Assembly: GCA_002862965.1 (NCBI GenBank)
Contig: PKCW01000090.1
Location: 1-6,500 of the forward strand
Reading direction: 5' to 3'
Length of the DNA: 6,500 bases
Origin: Pseudomonadota bacterium
Lineage (GTDB): Bacteria > Pseudomonadota > Gammaproteobacteria > UBA5335
Positions 5,503 to 6,500 of this stretch are shown piece after piece; the first letter of the stretch is position 1; each line of letters begins with the position of its first letter. Position numbers and translations under genes: made by a program. Below the pieces are notes generated by a model. It saw nothing but the letters and a program-made list of their open reading frames with translations. It was not told the origin of the DNA and did not search any database.

Positions 5503-5538
5503 ATGGATCGCCACGGCGCTGCGTCCCTCGCGATGACG
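5503..5538 (+). repeat. Palindromic repeat A2
   Basis: Same 36-base length as A1 and A3, with intact outer arms ATCGC/GCGAT. The inner right arm is GTCCC instead of GCGCC, so the inner stem is weakened. It has no B partner; decayed half-units follow directly. Confidence 0.8.
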
Positions 5539-5668
5539 AATGAGGGCGGCCCTCGTGATGACGTCAGGCGCACGGCGCTGCGATGCGGGAGGGGCGGCCC
5601 TCGCGACGATGAAGGAGGGCGTCCCTCGCGACGATGGATCGAAACGGACGCGCCTCGCGATGACCCCG
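5539..5668 (+). repeat. Decayed tandem half-units of the palindromic repeat
   Basis: The right arm of subfamily A (form CCCTCGCGATGACG) recurs at 5548-5563, 5596-5611, 5621-5636 and 5650-5665. With the arm of A2 at 5523 this gives spacings of 25, 48, 25 and 29 bases. Blocks 5523-5563 and 5596-5636 are both 41 bases long and align without gaps, so a 73-base unit seems to have been duplicated. Left arms are mostly absent apart from CACGGCGCTGCGATG near 5571. Confidence 0.6.
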
Positions 5669-5672
5669 CCCC

Positions 5673-5711
5673 GTCATTGCGGGCCCCGCAGGGGCGTGGC
5701 AATCCATGCCT
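5673..5711 (+). repeat. Palindromic repeat B2
   Basis: Outer arms ATTGC/GCAAT and inner GCCCC/GGGGC around loop GCA are complete. The internal loop has GG where B1 has GA. It ends CCATGCCT like B1 and B3. Confidence 0.85.
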
Positions 5712-5733
5712 TTCGTCTCGCCATGGCATGGGG

Positions 5734-5769
5734 ATGGATCGCCACGGCGCTGCGCGCCTCGCGATGACG
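5734..5769 (+). repeat. Palindromic repeat A3
   Basis: Identical in its 36 bases to A1 at 5408-5443: ATCGC/GCGAT outer arms, GGCGC/GCGCC inner arms, TGC loop. It is followed by a run of A (5771-5776). Confidence 0.85.
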
Positions 5770-5799
5770 GAAAAAACGGCGCTCGGATGACGGCGCCCT

Positions 5800-5828
5800 T
5801 CGTTGCGAGGCGCTCCGCACGAATCGGT
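5800..5828 (+). repeat. Degenerate repeat copy
   Basis: CGTTGCGAGGCGCTCCGCACGAATCGG keeps the TTGCGAG start and a GGCGC/GC(A)C inner arm but has lost the GCAATCC end. It is probably a decayed copy between A3 and B3. Confidence 0.35.
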
Positions 5829-5844
5829 GCAGACCCTACGCCCC

Positions 5845-5884
5845 GTCATTGCGAGCCCCGCAGGGGCGCGGCAATCCATGCCTT
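5845..5884 (+). repeat. Palindromic repeat B3
   Basis: Outer arms ATTGC/GCAAT and inner GCCCC/GGGGC around loop GCA. The internal loop has GCG in place of GTG. It ends CCATGCCTT. A second, different copy starts 10 bases later. Confidence 0.85.
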
Positions 5885-5894
5885 CCGCCGCCCC

Positions 5895-5931
5895 GTCATT
5901 GCGAGGAACCCCGTGACGAAGCAATCCATGT
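5895..5931 (+). repeat. Variant palindromic repeat (GAGGAAC...GAAGCAATCC type)
   Basis: It keeps GTCATTGCGAG and GCAATCCATG ends with ATTGC/GCAAT arms. The centre is GAACCCCGTGACGAA instead of the GCCCC hairpin. This form resembles repeats with GTCATTGCGAGGA and AAGCAATCC ends that I know from many unrelated bacterial genomes. It lies 33 bases before the fcl start. Confidence 0.7.
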
Positions 5932-5963
5932 CCTCAACCCTTTCGAAAACCGGAGACATGACC

Positions 5964-6500
5964 ATGGATCAGGCTGCTCGCATCTTCGTCGCCGGCCACC
6001 GCGGGCTGGCCGGCAGCGCCATCGTGCGCCGGCTGAAGCAGGCGGGTTTCGGCAATCTGCTGCTGCGGACGCAAAGCGAACTGGACCTCACCGATGCGGT
6101 GGCGGTCGATGCCTTCTTTGCGCAGGAGCGACCGGCGTATGTGTTCCTGGCCGCGGCGCGGGTGGGCGGCATCCACGCCAACAACAGCTACCCGGTTGAT
6201 TTTCTGCGCGACAACCTGCAGATCGAGATCAACGTCATCGAGGCCGCTTATCGCCACGGTGCGGCGAAGCTGCTGTTCCTGGGATCGTCCTGCATCTATC
6301 CCAAGTTCGCGCCGCAGCCGATGCCGGAGGACTGCCTGCTCACCGGCGCGCTGGAGCCGACCAACGAGTGGTACGCCATCGCCAAGATCGCCGGCATCAA
6401 GCTGTGCCAGGCCTACCGGCGCCAGTACGGCTTCGACGCCATCAGCCTGATGCCGACCAATCTCTACGGGCCCGGCGACAACTTCCATCTGGCCAACTCG
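5964..6500 (+). CDS. fcl: GDP-L-fucose synthase, N-terminal part (3' end outside window)
   Basis: The frame is open to the last base, giving 179 residues of a protein usually 310-330 long. It has the NADP-binding GHRGLAG (11-17), [10 protein letters not shown] (35-44), [17 protein letters not shown] (64-80), the catalytic Ser108 and Cys110 in GSSCIYP, and Tyr137-x3-Lys141 in [15 protein letters not shown] closes the visible part. These match E. coli Fcl (WcaG) residue for residue. The enzyme epimerises and reduces GDP-4-keto-6-deoxymannose, the Gmd product, to GDP-L-fucose. Two ATGs are possible, 5958 and 5964. GGAG at 5952-5955 is eight bases from the second and only two from the first, so 5964 is preferred. 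It is separated from gmd by about 580 bases of repeats, where these genes usually adjoin. Confidence 0.95.
   Translation, partial: MDQAARIFVAGHRGLAGSAIVRRLKQAGFGNLLLRTQSELDLTDAVAVDAFFAQERPAYVFLAAARVGGIHANNSYPVDFLRDNLQIEINVIEAAYRHGAAKLLFLGSSCIYPKFAPQPMPEDCLLTGALEPTNEWYAIAKIAGIKLCQAYRRQYGFDAISLMPTNLYGPGDNFHLANS

Larger units (their letters stand above)
5383..5957. repeat. Repeat-filled gap between gmd and fcl
   Basis: About 575 bases without a credible gene. They hold three good subfamily A copies, three good B copies, one variant copy and a stretch of decayed half-units (5539-5668), all in plus orientation as listed separately. Open frames across it translate the repeats ([10 protein letters not shown] and similar) and are not genes. 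I see no convincing promoter; the fcl ribosome binding site GGAG is at 5952-5955. Whether gmd and fcl are still one transcript cannot be told from sequence. Confidence 0.85.

Noticed and set aside
4192..5514. Minus-strand open frame of 440 codons opposite gmd
   Set aside because: It is a shadow of gmd extended into the repeats; no family motifs were seen.
5771..5797. Minus-strand intrinsic terminator (GGCGC/GCGCC stem followed by T6)
   Set aside because: The stem has only five pairs and a ten-base loop, and no minus-strand gene ends here. It is probably a by-product of the repeats.
5373..5924. Open frames through the gmd-fcl gap on both strands ([18 protein letters not shown] and [16 protein letters not shown] peptides)
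   Set aside because: They are translations of the palindromic repeats. Such peptides are a known annotation artefact, and no ribosome binding site or domain supports them.
5406..5931. Possible CRISPR array
   Set aside because: Copies occur at irregular spacing, as two subfamilies facing each other, with spacers of very unequal length. No cas genes are nearby.

Overview
This is a GC-rich (roughly two-thirds G+C) bacterial window. It carries an exopolysaccharide or LPS sugar-biosynthesis cluster broken up by toxin-antitoxin (TA) modules and small palindromic repeats. Codon use, gene families (WcaI-like glycosyltransferase, Gmd, GDP-fucose synthase, FkbM methyltransferase, Phd/VapC, MntA/HepT) and ATGA gene overlaps fit a high-GC proteobacterium, probably gamma- or betaproteobacterial. 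I cannot name the genus from the sequence.

Layout. Bases 1-168 are the end of a ParE/RelE-type toxin. Bases 378-626 encode a Phd/YefM antitoxin. Directly behind it only the first ~16 codons of a VapC-type PIN toxin survive (626-673). They run into the C-terminal part of an FkbM-family methyltransferase (661-942), which has lost its own 5' end. A GT2 glycosyltransferase start follows (994-~1224) and stops abruptly at degenerate repeat copies (1250-1338). On the minus strand lies a complete phd-vapC pair (2061 to 1370) with a recognisable promoter and palindromic operator; repeat copies in the same orientation flank it. A complete mntA-hepT (nucleotidyltransferase/HEPN) pair lies at 2283-2953 on the plus strand.

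From 3032 the sugar cluster is intact: a WcaI-like GT4 glycosyltransferase, gmd (GDP-mannose 4,6-dehydratase) overlapping it by 4 bases, then about 580 bases filled with palindromic repeats, then the start of GDP-L-fucose synthase (fcl), cut by the window end. Gmd and Fcl together convert GDP-D-mannose to GDP-L-fucose. WcaI-like transferases build fucose-containing exopolysaccharide of the colanic-acid kind. The FkbM and GT2 remnants were probably part of the same cluster.

The most interesting signal is the repeat family. Two subfamilies (A and B) share a fold: a 5-bp outer stem, a conserved 3x2 internal loop and a 5-bp inner stem with a 3-base loop. They differ by compensatory changes at three base pairs. 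They occur singly, as face-to-face A-B pairs, and as decayed tandem half-units. No tRNA, rRNA, CRISPR array, transposase or integrase was seen.
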